A DNA stretch of 64,000 nucleotides from Olleya sp. Bg11-27 (GTDB taxonomy: Bacteria; Bacteroidota; Bacteroidia; Flavobacteriales; Flavobacteriaceae), in NCBI RefSeq assembly GCF_002831645.1, contig NZ_CP025117.1, positions 248,001 through 312,000 of the forward strand, given 5' to 3'. Shown in pieces: positions 26,597-35,864 of the stretch. The notes under the pieces were generated by a model, which made no database searches, was not told where the DNA came from, and was given only the letters and a program-made list of their open reading frames with translations. The position numbers and the translations under genes were made by a program. Every line of letters starts with the position of its first letter. Position 1 is the first letter of the stretch.

Positions 26597-27880
26597 TTAC
26601 TTTTTAAAGCCAACAGTTTTATACACCCACTCCATTACAAAGCAAAACAAAATAATACCTAAAGCGACTAAAACACCAGTGACATTAGTTTCAAATTGCT
26701 GAACAATAAGCGTACAAAAAGCCAATAAACACAAAACACTAGCTATTAAATGAATGCTTTTTTTAGACTCTAATTCTTGATACTTTTTAAAACCGATATA
26801 GTTAACTAGACAAAAAATCAACAAAAAACCGGCACTTCCGGCTGTCGAAATACTTTCAAGATTAAAGACATTAACCAATATAATGGATAAGATAGCAGTT
26901 ATTAAATAACCAATAGGTTTGCCCCAAAAAATATGGCAAAAATAACGTGGTAATTCTTGATCTTCGGCAATGTCATAATTGACACGTCCACTTCCTAAAA
27001 TGGTTGCATTAATAGCCGAAAAGGTAGATATTAGTGCCGTAATGGTAATAATAGTAAATCCGACTTGCCCCAAAGTAGGTGCCGCAGCCTGTGCTAAAAC
27101 ATAGTCTTTAGCGCTTGCTATTTTATCAAAAGGTAAAGACCCAACGGTAACTATGGCAATTAAAATATACAAAACAACCACAAAACCGACTGCTCCAAAA
27201 TAGGCCTTTTCGGTATTTTTTTCGCGGTCTTTTAAGTCTGAAATAGAGTTGGCTATTAGCTCAAAACCTTCATAAGCTACAAAAATCACCATTCCTCCAG
27301 AGAGTAATAAAAAAGGACTTTCCCAATTACTGGGCTGTAATTGATGTAAATTTTCTGGGTGTAAGGAAAAACCATAAAACCCAATCCCAATAAAGGCTAC
27401 TAATATCAACAATTTTACAATAACTGCAACAGACTCTATACGACCAACCAGACTGACACTTAAATAATTAACAGCCAAGGCTATTATAATTATAGACGTT
27501 TGACAAATACGTACGTCGATAGCCTTGTCTCCTGTAATCAAAAACAACTCGGCAGCATAAGATCCAAATGCCGAAGCATATAAAGCTAACATCACAATAT
27601 AACTTATCCAAAGTAGATTGTTTATTCCTCCGGCAAACACCCCATTTCCAAATTGTTGATGCACAAACCTAACGGTCCCTCCGTTTTCTGGAAATTTTCT
27701 AGACAATTTAGCATAAGAATAAGCCGTTAACAAGGCGATAATACCTGCAAATAAAAAAGCGACTGGGGTACCTCCTTTTGCTAACGACACAGCCAATCCA
27801 AGAACGGCAAAAATACCACCACCAACCATACCTCCGATACCAATGGAAATAGCATCTTTTAATGTTATTTGTTTACTCAT
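26597..27880 (-). CDS. APC-family amino acid permease
   Basis: The 427-residue inner-membrane protein has about twelve helices and the APC start signature IGIGGMVGGGIFAVLG in helix 1. The helix 6-8 region (GGMVIFVAYEGFELIANS, then INATILGSGR) matches amino acid/polyamine transporters. Substrate is unknown. A -7-like TACCTTTA at 27906-27899 with TTG about 22 bp upstream fits its promoter. It is monocistronic. Confidence 0.83.
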   Translation of the reverse strand: MSKQITLKDAISIGIGGMVGGGIFAVLGLAVSLAKGGTPVAFLFAGIIALLTAYSYAKLSRKFPENGGTVRFVHQQFGNGVFAGGINNLLWISYIVMLALYASAFGSYAAELFLITGDKAIDVRICQTSIIIIALAVNYLSVSLVGRIESVAVIVKLLILVAFIGIGFYGFSLHPENLHQLQPSNWESPFLLLSGGMVIFVAYEGFELIANSISDLKDREKNTEKAYFGAVGFVVVLYILIAIVTVGSLPFDKIASAKDYVLAQAAAPTLGQVGFTIITITALISTFSAINATILGSGRVNYDIAEDQELPRYFCHIFWGKPIGYLITAILSIILVNVFNLESISTAGSAGFLLIFCLVNYIGFKKYQELESKKSIHLIASVLCLLAFCTLIVQQFETNVTGVLVALGIILFCFVMEWVYKTVGFKK

Positions 27881-28230
27881 TAATTTTGTGTTTAAATCAT
27901 AAAGGTAATCATAATAAAAAAAGCACTTTCAAGCCTATTTTTCATGAAACAACAACGAAAATCAGTCACAATAAGCTGCAAACCGAACAACTTTTGTTTT
28001 TGGCAATAAAACACAACATTAACATTATAAAACACTGATAAACTACCGATTCACTTTTAAAAATAAACGATGAACAGAATAAAAAATAACAAAAATTATG
28101 TTTTTTAGCTGACAATTATACTTTTAATCTATACTAAATATTATATTTGTAATTAACCAGTTATATTTTCGCTAAAATCAATCAAACCAACACTTTAAAG
28201 CCCTAACTTTTTAGTAATAACCCCCTAACC
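27881..28230. promoter_or_regulatory. Divergent promoter region between permease and PAS kinase
   Basis: This 350-bp gap holds a minus-strand -7-like TACCTTTA (27906-27899) for the permease and a plus-strand TATATTTG (28142-28149), an exact TAnnTTTG box, about 80 nt before the kinase start. I see no ORF, direct-repeat site or clear RNA structure in the rest. Confidence 0.5.
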
Positions 28231-29745
28231 ATGAAAGAACTTTACACTCAGTTATTTCAAAAACACAAGACCGAAGACAACACCACATTAACTTACATGG
28301 ATTCTCTACAAAGAGACATTGCGATTGGCTCTTGGGAAGTCAACCTTCAAGACAACACTGTTACTTGGAGTGCTATGACAAAAACCATTCATGAGGTAGA
28401 ACAAGATTATCAACCCGATACCAAAGAAGGTATTAATTTTTTTTTAGAAGGCTACAACCGCGACTTAATCAATCTATTATTTACTCGTGCGGTTAATAAT
28501 CAAGAACCATATGACCGAGAGTTTCAATTAAAAACAGCAAAAAACAATATCAAATGGGTCCGCATTGTCGCTTATCCTGTATTAGAAAATAATGTCACCC
28601 GCAAAGTCATTGGCGTTTTACAAGATATTACCGAAAAAAACAATACGCTTAACGAACTGAAATTAAAAGAAGAACTAATACGTACTACTTTTGAACATGC
28701 TCCAAACGCCATGGCTTTAGTTAGTTTGTCAGGTAGAATAATAACATTAAACAAAAGTTTTTGTGATTACTTAGGATATACAAAAGAAGAGCTTATTGGC
28801 GTTAAAATAAATAAACTGTCTCACCCAGACGATATAGATCTTATTCCTGCCAATATTAAAAAACTGATCGATGGGGAGTCCGATAAATTTCAATGTGAAA
28901 AACGCTATATCAAAAAAGAGGGGTCGTTTATAAATTGCATATTATCTATATCTATATTAAGAGACGAAAAGAACCAACCTGTTCATTTTATATCACATCT
29001 GATAGACATATCAGAACGTAAAGTGGCTTACAAAAAAGTAGAAACACTATTAGCCACAACAAAAAACCAAAATGAAAAGTTGTTAAATTTCGCCCATATT
29101 GTATCTCATAATTTACGATCGCATGCTGGTAACCTAGAAATGTTATTAGATATAATGAAAACCGACATGCCTGAATGTACAGAAAACGAGTTTTTTCCTT
29201 TAATACAAGAGGCTGTCAATAATCTAAGTGAAACTATTTGTAATTTAAATGAAGTCTCAATAATAAATTCTAAAAAACAAAAAAACTTAAAAAGCATCAA
29301 TTTATTAAAATGCACCAATACTGCTTTAGCCAATTTTAAAGCAAAAATTATTGATACAAATGCTAAAATAAATTTGTCTATCGACAGTGCATTAAACGTT
29401 TTAGCAATTCCGGCCTACCTGGATAGTATTTTATTAAACCTAATATCTAATAGTATTAAATACAAAAGGCCAGACGTCCATCCTGTAATTACTATAACTG
29501 CGGAAAAAATCGAAGATTATATAAAAATCACCGTTGCAGATAATGGGCTTGGTATTAATTTGGATCTTCATAAAAATAAAATTTTCGGACTATACAAAAC
29601 CTTTCATAAACATAAAGAAGCAAGAGGCTTAGGTCTTTATATTACAAAAAATCAAATTGAAGCCATGCAGGGTACAATTGAAGTGGCAAGTAAAATAAAT
29701 CAGGGCACAACCTTTACAATATTATTAAAAGATGAAACACATTAA
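28231..29745 (+). CDS. Cytosolic PAS histidine kinase
   Basis: The 504-residue protein has no membrane helix. It carries two PAS/PAC modules (about 25-145 with WVRIVAYPVLENN, and 150-270), a HisKA-like helix with the phospho-acceptor in FAHIVSHNLRSHAGN (~290-304), and an HATPase domain (NLISNSIKYKRP as N-box, DNGLGI as G1, GLGLYITKNQIE as G2). The acceptor motif SHNLRSH differs from the SHDLKSP of the kinases in the H-NOX operon. It overlaps its receiver partner by 14 bp. Confidence 0.88.
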   Translation: MKELYTQLFQKHKTEDNTTLTYMDSLQRDIAIGSWEVNLQDNTVTWSAMTKTIHEVEQDYQPDTKEGINFFLEGYNRDLINLLFTRAVNNQEPYDREFQLKTAKNNIKWVRIVAYPVLENNVTRKVIGVLQDITEKNNTLNELKLKEELIRTTFEHAPNAMALVSLSGRIITLNKSFCDYLGYTKEELIGVKINKLSHPDDIDLIPANIKKLIDGESDKFQCEKRYIKKEGSFINCILSISILRDEKNQPVHFISHLIDISERKVAYKKVETLLATTKNQNEKLLNFAHIVSHNLRSHAGNLEMLLDIMKTDMPECTENEFFPLIQEAVNNLSETICNLNEVSIINSKKQKNLKSINLLKCTNTALANFKAKIIDTNAKINLSIDSALNVLAIPAYLDSILLNLISNSIKYKRPDVHPVITITAEKIEDYIKITVADNGLGINLDLHKNKIFGLYKTFHKHKEARGLGLYITKNQIEAMQGTIEVASKINQGTTFTILLKDETH

Positions 29746-30136
29746 TTCCACCTGCCTAATTGATGATGATCACATCTTTATTTATGCAGTAAAAAGAATA
29801 CTTAAAACATCTCAGCTATGTGACGATTTTACCGTTTTTAATAATGGAGAAGATGCTATAAATGGATTAAAAAAAGCAGTAACCGAAAAACAACATATTC
29901 CTGATTTAATCTTGTTAGATATTAACATGCCCATCATGGATGGTTGGCAATTTTTAGATGAATTTAAAAAACTAAAAACTTCAAAAAAAATCACACTTTA
30001 CATTGTCAGCTCTTCTGTGGATCCCGCTGATCTTAATAAAGCGAAAGAATACGAACAAATAACAGACTTTATAGTAAAACCGATAACAAGAAGCAACCTT
30101 ATAAAAACGCTTGAACAAATAGATATCGGCCAATAA
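29732..30136 (+). CDS. Single-domain response regulator
   Basis: The 134-residue protein is a lone CheY/Rcp1-like receiver: acidic pocket D11-D13, phosphoacceptor D63 in LLDINMPIMDG, conserved Ser region IVSSSVDP and lysine in FIVKPITRS. It has no output domain. It starts within the end of the PAS kinase gene, so the pair is translationally coupled and probably cognate. Confidence 0.9.
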   Translation: MKHINSTCLIDDDHIFIYAVKRILKTSQLCDDFTVFNNGEDAINGLKKAVTEKQHIPDLILLDINMPIMDGWQFLDEFKKLKTSKKITLYIVSSSVDPADLNKAKEYEQITDFIVKPITRSNLIKTLEQIDIGQ

Positions 30137-30193
30137 CATTTTGCAACCAACATTGTATACTAACCGATTCTTATTCAACTTATTTTTCTAAAC

Positions 30194-30227
30194 AAAAAAG
30201 GGGCAAAAGATTGCGCTTTCACCCCCT
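30194..30227 (-). terminator. Terminator after the T9SS protein gene
   Basis: On the minus strand GGGTGAAAG pairs with CTTTTGCCC (two G-T pairs, loop CGCAAT) and is followed by TTTTTT. A second inverted repeat, GGGAACC / GGTTCCC (30231-30237 and 30265-30271), lies just before it. Confidence 0.75.
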
Positions 30228-30303
30228 GTAGGGAACCAATTGTAAAATGCTATTATTAGTTCTTAGGTTCCCACACCATCAATCAAAAACTATAAAGAAA
30301 GCC

Positions 30304-32907
30304 CTATTTAACTAGTAACTTTAAGGGATTATAGTGCATTTGTGTACTTGACAATTTACAGATGTATAATCCTGTACTTAAATTTTGTTTTTCTAATGCA
30401 ATCTGATTTTTTCCAGGCTGCGCTGTTACAGTTGTATTATATACCATCTTACCTAATTGGTTATAAATTGTTAACTGTACTGTTTCTGTATTATTTACCG
30501 TAAAATGTAGATTTGCAGTATCAACCATTGGATTTGGATAAATCGCTAGGCTATTTGTATTAGCTTCAAAATTGGTAGTAGACAAGCTACTTTTATTAGA
30601 AAAGCGCACATTTTGCAAATTCATTTCTTTAGTCGTTGTTATACCGTCTTCACTTACAATAGTAAACACAATTGTTACAATATCATTCGCATCGAACTCT
30701 GCTCCTAATGTTGATGCAAAATCTACGAATGGTATCTCAACCTCTTCAAAATCGTCTGTCAAAGCAATAGTTGTCTTGTATTGCTCTTCCCAATTAGTGA
30801 TACTTTGTTTAACTAAAGTAATTTCTAGGTTACCAGTTCCTTTTGCTTGCAAATTAAAACTATCATAAGCTGTTAAATCCACAGCCTTAAAACGTGGTGT
30901 CAGCGCTCTGTAAGTTGCAAAATAAGTACTTGTTGTTGCATTAAGTATTACGTTTCTTTCTACTGGAAAGTCTTGCTCATCAAAGGCAATTGTATTTTCT
31001 GTAACCTCATATGTATTAACTATTGTGCTCCCTTCAGAATCATCTACGCCCCAAGGACCATCAGACATAAATAAATCATCTGGTGTATTTAAACCATCAC
31101 CAATCCTAAACCCTACATCAAATAAATGTCCTGTTTGCACCGTTATATCTGTAATATAATTTTCATCTAAATCCAAGTTAGAAGATGTGTAATCAAAAGC
31201 ACTGGTTTCAGTAACTCTAAATCCAGAATCAAAAGTTACAGCATTAGTTGCATTAGTATTTATAATTTGAAGGTCTAATGCACCATTATTGTACTTCCCT
31301 TTTCTCACAAATACGGTTGGCGGTGTTGACAATTGATAATCAGAAATTGATTTTTCTGCATCTAATAAATTTAGTACTTCTTGAGCTAAACTATACAGAT
31401 CATCCATCGAATCTGACCATATTTGAAAATTATAAAACGTTACGTTTTCTTCATATAAGTCTAAATTCCAATGTGATTCTATTGCGAAATTAGCGTCATT
31501 ATTTTTCACCTTGGCTGCTAAGCTTATTACATATTCAAAACTACCATCAGCATTTTTTATAATTGATTTAATAAATGCTTGGTCATTAATATCCATAGTT
31601 GATACTGAAATTAACTCTGCACCTAATAATCTATCGCAAATATATTTAGTGTGCTCATACACTCCATTTTCAGTTTTCAAAGCTAACACTGATGCTATTG
31701 AAGCGCCATTCTGCATGTAATCTACAGAGTAAACCTCTGTTGCATTTGTAATATTTAATAAATCTAATGGTGTTGAGTCGATTGCATAATCCTCATTAAT
31801 AGTTGTTAGCGGTACAAAATCTTGCAATTGAAAACTATTGCTTGTTGTCCTGTATGCTGTATTACCTGTATCTCTTGAGACACGCTTTGCTGTTTTCTGA
31901 TTAAACTTATAACTATTTTTAGCACGATTAAAATTACGTTTGTTAATCGCTTCCGATAATCTTCCATTACTTTCTAATCCACCATCATTAGCGGTTGTAG
32001 GCGCTGCAATAACGGCACAACTTCCAAAACCAGAACAAGAAGGGTCTTCACAATCAATTAAACCATCGCCGTCATCATCAATTCCATTATCACAAATTTC
32101 TTGTAACACAGGAGCTGTTGGACAACGCGCACCATCATTACTAGCACTTGAAGGTCCAAATGCAAATAAATTGGAGTCCATAGATGAGGTTGCGGTTACA
32201 TCTTGTACATTTTGAATCGCATAAATAGTTCCTGTTTGGTTTGCTGACACATAAAAACGTCCGTCTGCATCAAAATAAACAGCACCATAAGTATAATTTA
32301 ATCCTGATAAAATTGGCACTTCACCCAGTGACTGAACCACACTGGTTATTGGGTCAATACGGTATAAAATATTCGAATTTTTTTCTACTGCATATAAATT
32401 TCCATCTACTGCATTAAAAGCCCAATCATGGATGCTAATATTTTGAGAGAGGTTTTCTGTAGACAAATACTGTGTGTATGTTGGTGAGTCTGGATCTAAA
32501 TCAACTTTAAAGTAGCTTGTTCCACCAGCTTTAAAATAATAAATTCCCTCTGGACTAATATCTCCAACATATTTATTCCCTGATGATAATTCTGGAATAG
32601 TAAATGAAGTCGTTTGAAAATCGTCCCCTATTCTTACAATTGTTTGAGAAGGCGAACTTAAATAGCCCCAAATATAACCATCAGCAGCATTATAAGCTGT
32701 TGCATTTATATTCCCTGGAGTAACATCACTTGCTACTAAATAAGAATTACCAGACGCCAAATCGATCGCATACACATCATTGTACTGAAATAAGTACGCA
32801 TTAACATCACAGTTAAATGGCGTGTCTTGTGCTTGATTTGAAAAACTAAAAAGCAATACCGTAAGTAAGGCTATTCGATTTTTTAAATAATGTAGTTTTG
32901 TTGTCAT
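30304..32907 (-). CDS. Large secreted protein with propeller-like N-terminus and T9SS sorting tail
   Basis: The 867-residue protein has a signal peptide (ending SNQAQ, ~27). Residues ~30-265 look like a DUF6923-type beta-propeller (LYAVEKNSNILYRIDP, YGAVYFDADGRFYVS). A calcium-type DNGIDDDGDGLIDCEDP motif follows at ~275. A long beta-rich middle contains a carbohydrate-binding-like module (~640-770). The tail (IYPNPMVDTANLHF to the end) is a type A sorting domain. It is exported to the surface through T9SS. Its promoter carries the direct-repeat site, so it is a candidate member of the LytTR regulon. Confidence 0.78.
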   Translation of the reverse strand: MTTKLHYLKNRIALLTVLLFSFSNQAQDTPFNCDVNAYLFQYNDVYAIDLASGNSYLVASDVTPGNINATAYNAADGYIWGYLSSPSQTIVRIGDDFQTTSFTIPELSSGNKYVGDISPEGIYYFKAGGTSYFKVDLDPDSPTYTQYLSTENLSQNISIHDWAFNAVDGNLYAVEKNSNILYRIDPITSVVQSLGEVPILSGLNYTYGAVYFDADGRFYVSANQTGTIYAIQNVQDVTATSSMDSNLFAFGPSSASNDGARCPTAPVLQEICDNGIDDDGDGLIDCEDPSCSGFGSCAVIAAPTTANDGGLESNGRLSEAINKRNFNRAKNSYKFNQKTAKRVSRDTGNTAYRTTSNSFQLQDFVPLTTINEDYAIDSTPLDLLNITNATEVYSVDYMQNGASIASVLALKTENGVYEHTKYICDRLLGAELISVSTMDINDQAFIKSIIKNADGSFEYVISLAAKVKNNDANFAIESHWNLDLYEENVTFYNFQIWSDSMDDLYSLAQEVLNLLDAEKSISDYQLSTPPTVFVRKGKYNNGALDLQIINTNATNAVTFDSGFRVTETSAFDYTSSNLDLDENYITDITVQTGHLFDVGFRIGDGLNTPDDLFMSDGPWGVDDSEGSTIVNTYEVTENTIAFDEQDFPVERNVILNATTSTYFATYRALTPRFKAVDLTAYDSFNLQAKGTGNLEITLVKQSITNWEEQYKTTIALTDDFEEVEIPFVDFASTLGAEFDANDIVTIVFTIVSEDGITTTKEMNLQNVRFSNKSSLSTTNFEANTNSLAIYPNPMVDTANLHFTVNNTETVQLTIYNQLGKMVYNTTVTAQPGKNQIALEKQNLSTGLYICKLSSTQMHYNPLKLLVK

Positions 32908-32931
32908 GGGATGGGGGTTTTAATTACAAGA

Positions 32932-33015
32932 CAAATTTACTTTAGAAATGAGTCTTAAATTGAATTTTTCGATTAGCAAAATTTAAGTATCGACGAATGG
33001 CAATAAAGTGTAGAT
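32932..33015 (-). promoter_or_regulatory. Promoter with direct-repeat activator site (site 4)
   Basis: Minus strand: TCTACAC (33014-33008), 14 nt, TCGATAC (32993-32987) within CCATTCGTCGATACTTAA, 47 bp, then TAAATTTG (32939-32932), an exact TAnnTTTG box. The repeat period is 21 bp. It drives the large T9SS protein gene. Confidence 0.78.
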
Positions 33016-33031
33016 TAGCTGATTTTCAACA

Positions 33032-33529
33032 CTATAACTTCACAAATATATTAGTAAAATAATGACGTCCTTCAGCATCTTTTTTAGTTGAAATCCCAAA
33101 ATCAGTAACATTTGGATTTTCTATATTTTCTCTATGCCCATCACTATTCAACCACGCGTTAACTAAAGCTTGCGCACTACTAAAACCATATCCTACATTC
33201 TCTGAAACGGTTATTGCATTAACCACATCTTTTAAATTTTGAGATCTTACATAAAAATAATCATGACTTGCTGCACCTTGATTAACCATATAGTGGTTAT
33301 GCGCAATAGCCTCCTTGGAAGCTTCATTTAAAATAGTTAACACCCTTAAATCTTTAGAAATTCTGTGGGCATTAATCAGCTCCAATATCTCATAGTCTAG
33401 CTCAGTATATTCTACATTTACAACGCTTGCTTTATATTCATTCGGAAGCTCTATTTCATCCTCTTGAACTGAACAAGACATTAAAAATGCACTTAATAAG
33501 ACTGTTGTGATAATAGCTAATTTTTTCAT
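33032..33529 (-). CDS. CAP-domain (SCP/PR1-like) lipoprotein
   Basis: The 165-residue protein has a lipobox (FLMSC, Cys at ~19) and a CAP domain: LINAHRISKDL, HNHYMVNQGAASHDYF, SENVGYG, ALVNAWLNSDGHRENIENP and the closing YFTNIFVKL. The His/Glu cavity residues of the family are present. A TTG-started extension to 33553 overlaps the predicted -7 box, so ATG at 33529 is used. The promoter carries site 5. Function of bacterial CAP lipoproteins is poorly known; a surface role is likely. Confidence 0.83.
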   Translation of the reverse strand: MKKLAIITTVLLSAFLMSCSVQEDEIELPNEYKASVVNVEYTELDYEILELINAHRISKDLRVLTILNEASKEAIAHNHYMVNQGAASHDYFYVRSQNLKDVVNAITVSENVGYGFSSAQALVNAWLNSDGHRENIENPNVTDFGISTKKDAEGRHYFTNIFVKL

Positions 33530-33550
33530 CGTGATTGGTTTATTTGATGA

Positions 33551-33635
33551 CAAAACTAGCTTGAAAGGCCGCCTGAGTTACGAATATTCGATTAACTCAA
33601 TTTTAAGTGTCGACGAATAGCTAAATCGTTTAGTT
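33551..33635 (-). promoter_or_regulatory. Promoter with direct-repeat activator site (site 5)
   Basis: Minus strand: ACTAAAC (33634-33628), 14 nt, TCGACAC (33613-33607) within CTATTCGTCGACACTTAA, 48 bp, then TAGTTTTG (33558-33551), an exact TAnnTTTG box. The leader is about 20 nt. Sites 4 and 5 also share TAATCGAA about 12-14 bp after the second repeat. Confidence 0.76.
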
Positions 33636-33762
33636 AAACGGTTTTATATGTTTTTAATCGGTTTTTTCAGTAACATACAAGCACATAAAGAAGCATTTAC
33701 ACAGCTAAAAGATCTCATAAAACGTCTTTCAACAAACACATAAACTATTAAGAAAAGAGACT

Positions 33763-34485
33763 TTAAAGCAAGTTCAATCGTTTCATAAGCTCTGGCCTAT
33801 TAGAACGACTTACAGGGATAACGTCCTTTTTAATTAGCACACTATTATCTTCAATATCAATAATTTTTTTAATATTAATAATATAAGACCGGTGTACTTT
33901 TAAGAATAAACTATCGGGTAATTTTTCTTCTATTTTCTTTAAAGTCGAATGGACTGTATAGTTTTTATCTTCAGTTTTAACCTGAATATAATCCCCCTTG
34001 GCTTCCACTAAATAAATACTAGGAATATCTATTTTAATTAAACGTCTATCGATATTAACATATAAGTCATTACCAGATGATGTTTCCACTTTTTCAGACT
34101 CTGAAACAGGTATCGCAGGCGTTGCGGGCACATCATGCATGGCTTCAGCCTTATCAATTCCTTTTTGAAAGCGTTCTTGTGTGATTGGCTTCACCAAATA
34201 ATCTACAATACAATCGTATTCAAATGCCTGAATGGCAAATTTGGGATCTGACGTTGTTAATACTATTTTTGGTGGATTTTTAAGTGTTTCTATAAAATCA
34301 AAACCAGTAAAATCTGGCATATGTATATCTAAAAAAATCAAATCGACTTCGTTCTGATTTAAATACTTTATGGCTTGCATAGCGTTTGGAAACGCCTCTA
34401 AAACATTAAGACTTGGCACATTTGAACATAACTGTGTTATAATCATTCTTGCTGTGGCTTCGTCGTCAATGATAATGCAATTCAT
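33763..34485 (-). CDS. LytTR-family response regulator, output of the split phosphorelay
   Basis: The 240-residue protein has a receiver domain (acidic pair D7-D8, phosphoacceptor D53 in IFLDIHMPDFTG, LVKPI lysine) and a C-terminal LytTR DNA-binding domain from ~140 (IDIPSIYLVEAKGDYIQVKT, HSTLKKIEEKLP, FLKVHRSYIINIKKI). LytTR domains bind two short direct repeats about 21-22 bp apart, which is exactly the layout of the six sites found here. It is the last gene of the H-NOX/FIST operon, 10 bp after the Hpt gene. Confidence 0.92.
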   Translation of the reverse strand: MNCIIIDDEATARMIITQLCSNVPSLNVLEAFPNAMQAIKYLNQNEVDLIFLDIHMPDFTGFDFIETLKNPPKIVLTTSDPKFAIQAFEYDCIVDYLVKPITQERFQKGIDKAEAMHDVPATPAIPVSESEKVETSSGNDLYVNIDRRLIKIDIPSIYLVEAKGDYIQVKTEDKNYTVHSTLKKIEEKLPDSLFLKVHRSYIINIKKIIDIEDNSVLIKKDVIPVSRSNRPELMKRLNLL

Positions 34486-34495
34486 AAATTTTTAT

Positions 34496-34813
34496 TTAGA
34501 TATCTTCAAGGTATTTGGTTATAGTATCTAATATAGCTTCAAATTGTTCTTTCTCGTCGGTTTTTCCGTCTTCTAAACTTATTTCGTAAGCCACTGCAAC
34601 CTCATAACTTTTCTCAAGGCCTAAAATACTAATTTTATGCTTAAGTTTATGCACATTATCTGCTGCTAACTTATAATTTTCAGCATTAAAGTTATCAAAA
34701 TACACTTGTCTCTCTTCAGGAAACTCTTTTTTGATGATATCTATTAGTTTTTGCTTAAAGGCTTCATCTCCTCCAGACAAATTATTAATGTAAGATTGAT
34801 TAGGCTGTTCCAT
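34496..34813 (-). CDS. Hpt-domain phosphotransfer protein
   Basis: The 105-residue all-helical protein has the Hpt signature AADNVHKLKHKISILGL, with H55 at the phospho-accepting position (family motif AHxLKG). It overlaps the end of the upstream kinase gene by 14 bp and precedes the LytTR gene by 10 bp. Because neither kinase in the operon has its own receiver, this protein most likely passes phosphate from the single-domain receiver to LytTR. Confidence 0.88.
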   Translation of the reverse strand: MEQPNQSYINNLSGGDEAFKQKLIDIIKKEFPEERQVYFDNFNAENYKLAADNVHKLKHKISILGLEKSYEVAVAYEISLEDGKTDEKEQFEAILDTITKYLEDI

Positions 34814-35864
34814 TCGGGGCTTTTTTTAGGGTGAAATAAAATGTAGTTCCAATATTAACTTGAGATTCAAGCCATATCTTACCACCATATAACTCAACAA
34901 TTTTCTTTACAATAGATAATCCAATCCCAGAAGACTCGGGGTTATTTTCTAATTTTAAAAAGGTTTTAAAAATTTTATCAAAGTAGGTTTCTTCAATACC
35001 TTTTCCATTATCTTGTATAAAAAATTGCCAATAATCATGTTTGTCTTCTACTCCAACATTAATAATACCATGCTCCTTATCATTATACTTTATAGCATTA
35101 CCAATTAGGTTTTGAAACAATTGTTGCAATCGATATTTATCCCCTTTTATTATGGGTAATTTGGTTTTTGTAAAGTTAATATGCTGTGGAATATGAATAC
35201 TATTTAATATATCGTCAATAAGTTTATCTACATCAACATCGTAAATCTCTATTTCGTTTTTGCCAATCGTTGAATATTCTAAAATACCAGTAATTAGGGT
35301 ATCCATTTTTTCAACATTAGTTCTAATAAGATGCAAAGTAGATTTTCCATTAGCATCCAACACATCCTTATAGTCATCGGATAACCAAGCTGTTAATGCA
35401 TCTATGCTTCGCAATGGCGATTTCAAATCATGAGACACCATATGTGCATAATCACTAAGTTCTTGATTTTGATGCGCCAACTCGTTTAACATAGACTGTT
35501 TTTGCTTATTCACCTCGATAATCTCTTTAGTTTGATTATCAATAAAATCAACTAAATTAGAACCGGTCAATTCAATATTTTCAGACGTTTTGTCCTCCTT
35601 TAAGTCATAAAACTTAAGTGTGTTAATAACGCTTTTTAGCTTATCAATGACCTCTTTCTGTTCATCAGCTTCTTGTTGCAATTTTCTATTAGCACTATAT
35701 AATTCGTCAGAACTAATAGCCATAGCCCTTTGAATCATTACTGATTGTTCGTCAAAATTATTATAAGACAAATCCACAGCATTGATAAATGTCTTCAAAT
35801 CCGTATTATTCTTGAGTTCTTCACTTAAAAATTTACGTATTTGTCTTTTTAATAATGAGTTCAT
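34800..35864 (-). CDS. Histidine kinase partnered with the FIST protein
   Basis: The 354-residue cytosolic kinase has an N-terminal helical/coiled-coil region (about 1-130, including SSDELYSANRKLQQ, typical of FIST-associated kinases) and no PAS domain. HisKA follows with YAHMVSHDLKSPLRS (~140-155), then HATPase with LIGNAIKYND, DNGKGIEE and SGIGLSIVKKIVE. It has no sensor domain of its own, so it probably receives its signal from the FIST protein, whose stop codon overlaps its ATG by 1 bp. Confidence 0.9.
   Translation of the reverse strand: MNSLLKRQIRKFLSEELKNNTDLKTFINAVDLSYNNFDEQSVMIQRAMAISSDELYSANRKLQQEADEQKEVIDKLKSVINTLKFYDLKEDKTSENIELTGSNLVDFIDNQTKEIIEVNKQKQSMLNELAHQNQELSDYAHMVSHDLKSPLRSIDALTAWLSDDYKDVLDANGKSTLHLIRTNVEKMDTLITGILEYSTIGKNEIEIYDVDVDKLIDDILNSIHIPQHINFTKTKLPIIKGDKYRLQQLFQNLIGNAIKYNDKEHGIINVGVEDKHDYWQFFIQDNGKGIEETYFDKIFKTFLKLENNPESSGIGLSIVKKIVELYGGKIWLESQVNIGTTFYFTLKKAPNGTA

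Noticed and set aside
33530-33553. Longer CAP lipoprotein starting at 33553
   Set aside because: The start would be a TTG within the -7 box at 33551-33558 and would displace the lipoprotein signal from the N-terminus.
34440-34470. Further TCGTCG matches as regulon sites, for example near 34450 and 37987
   Set aside because: They lie inside coding sequence (they encode acidic or Asn residues), lack the second repeat at 21 bp and have no -7 box at the right distance.
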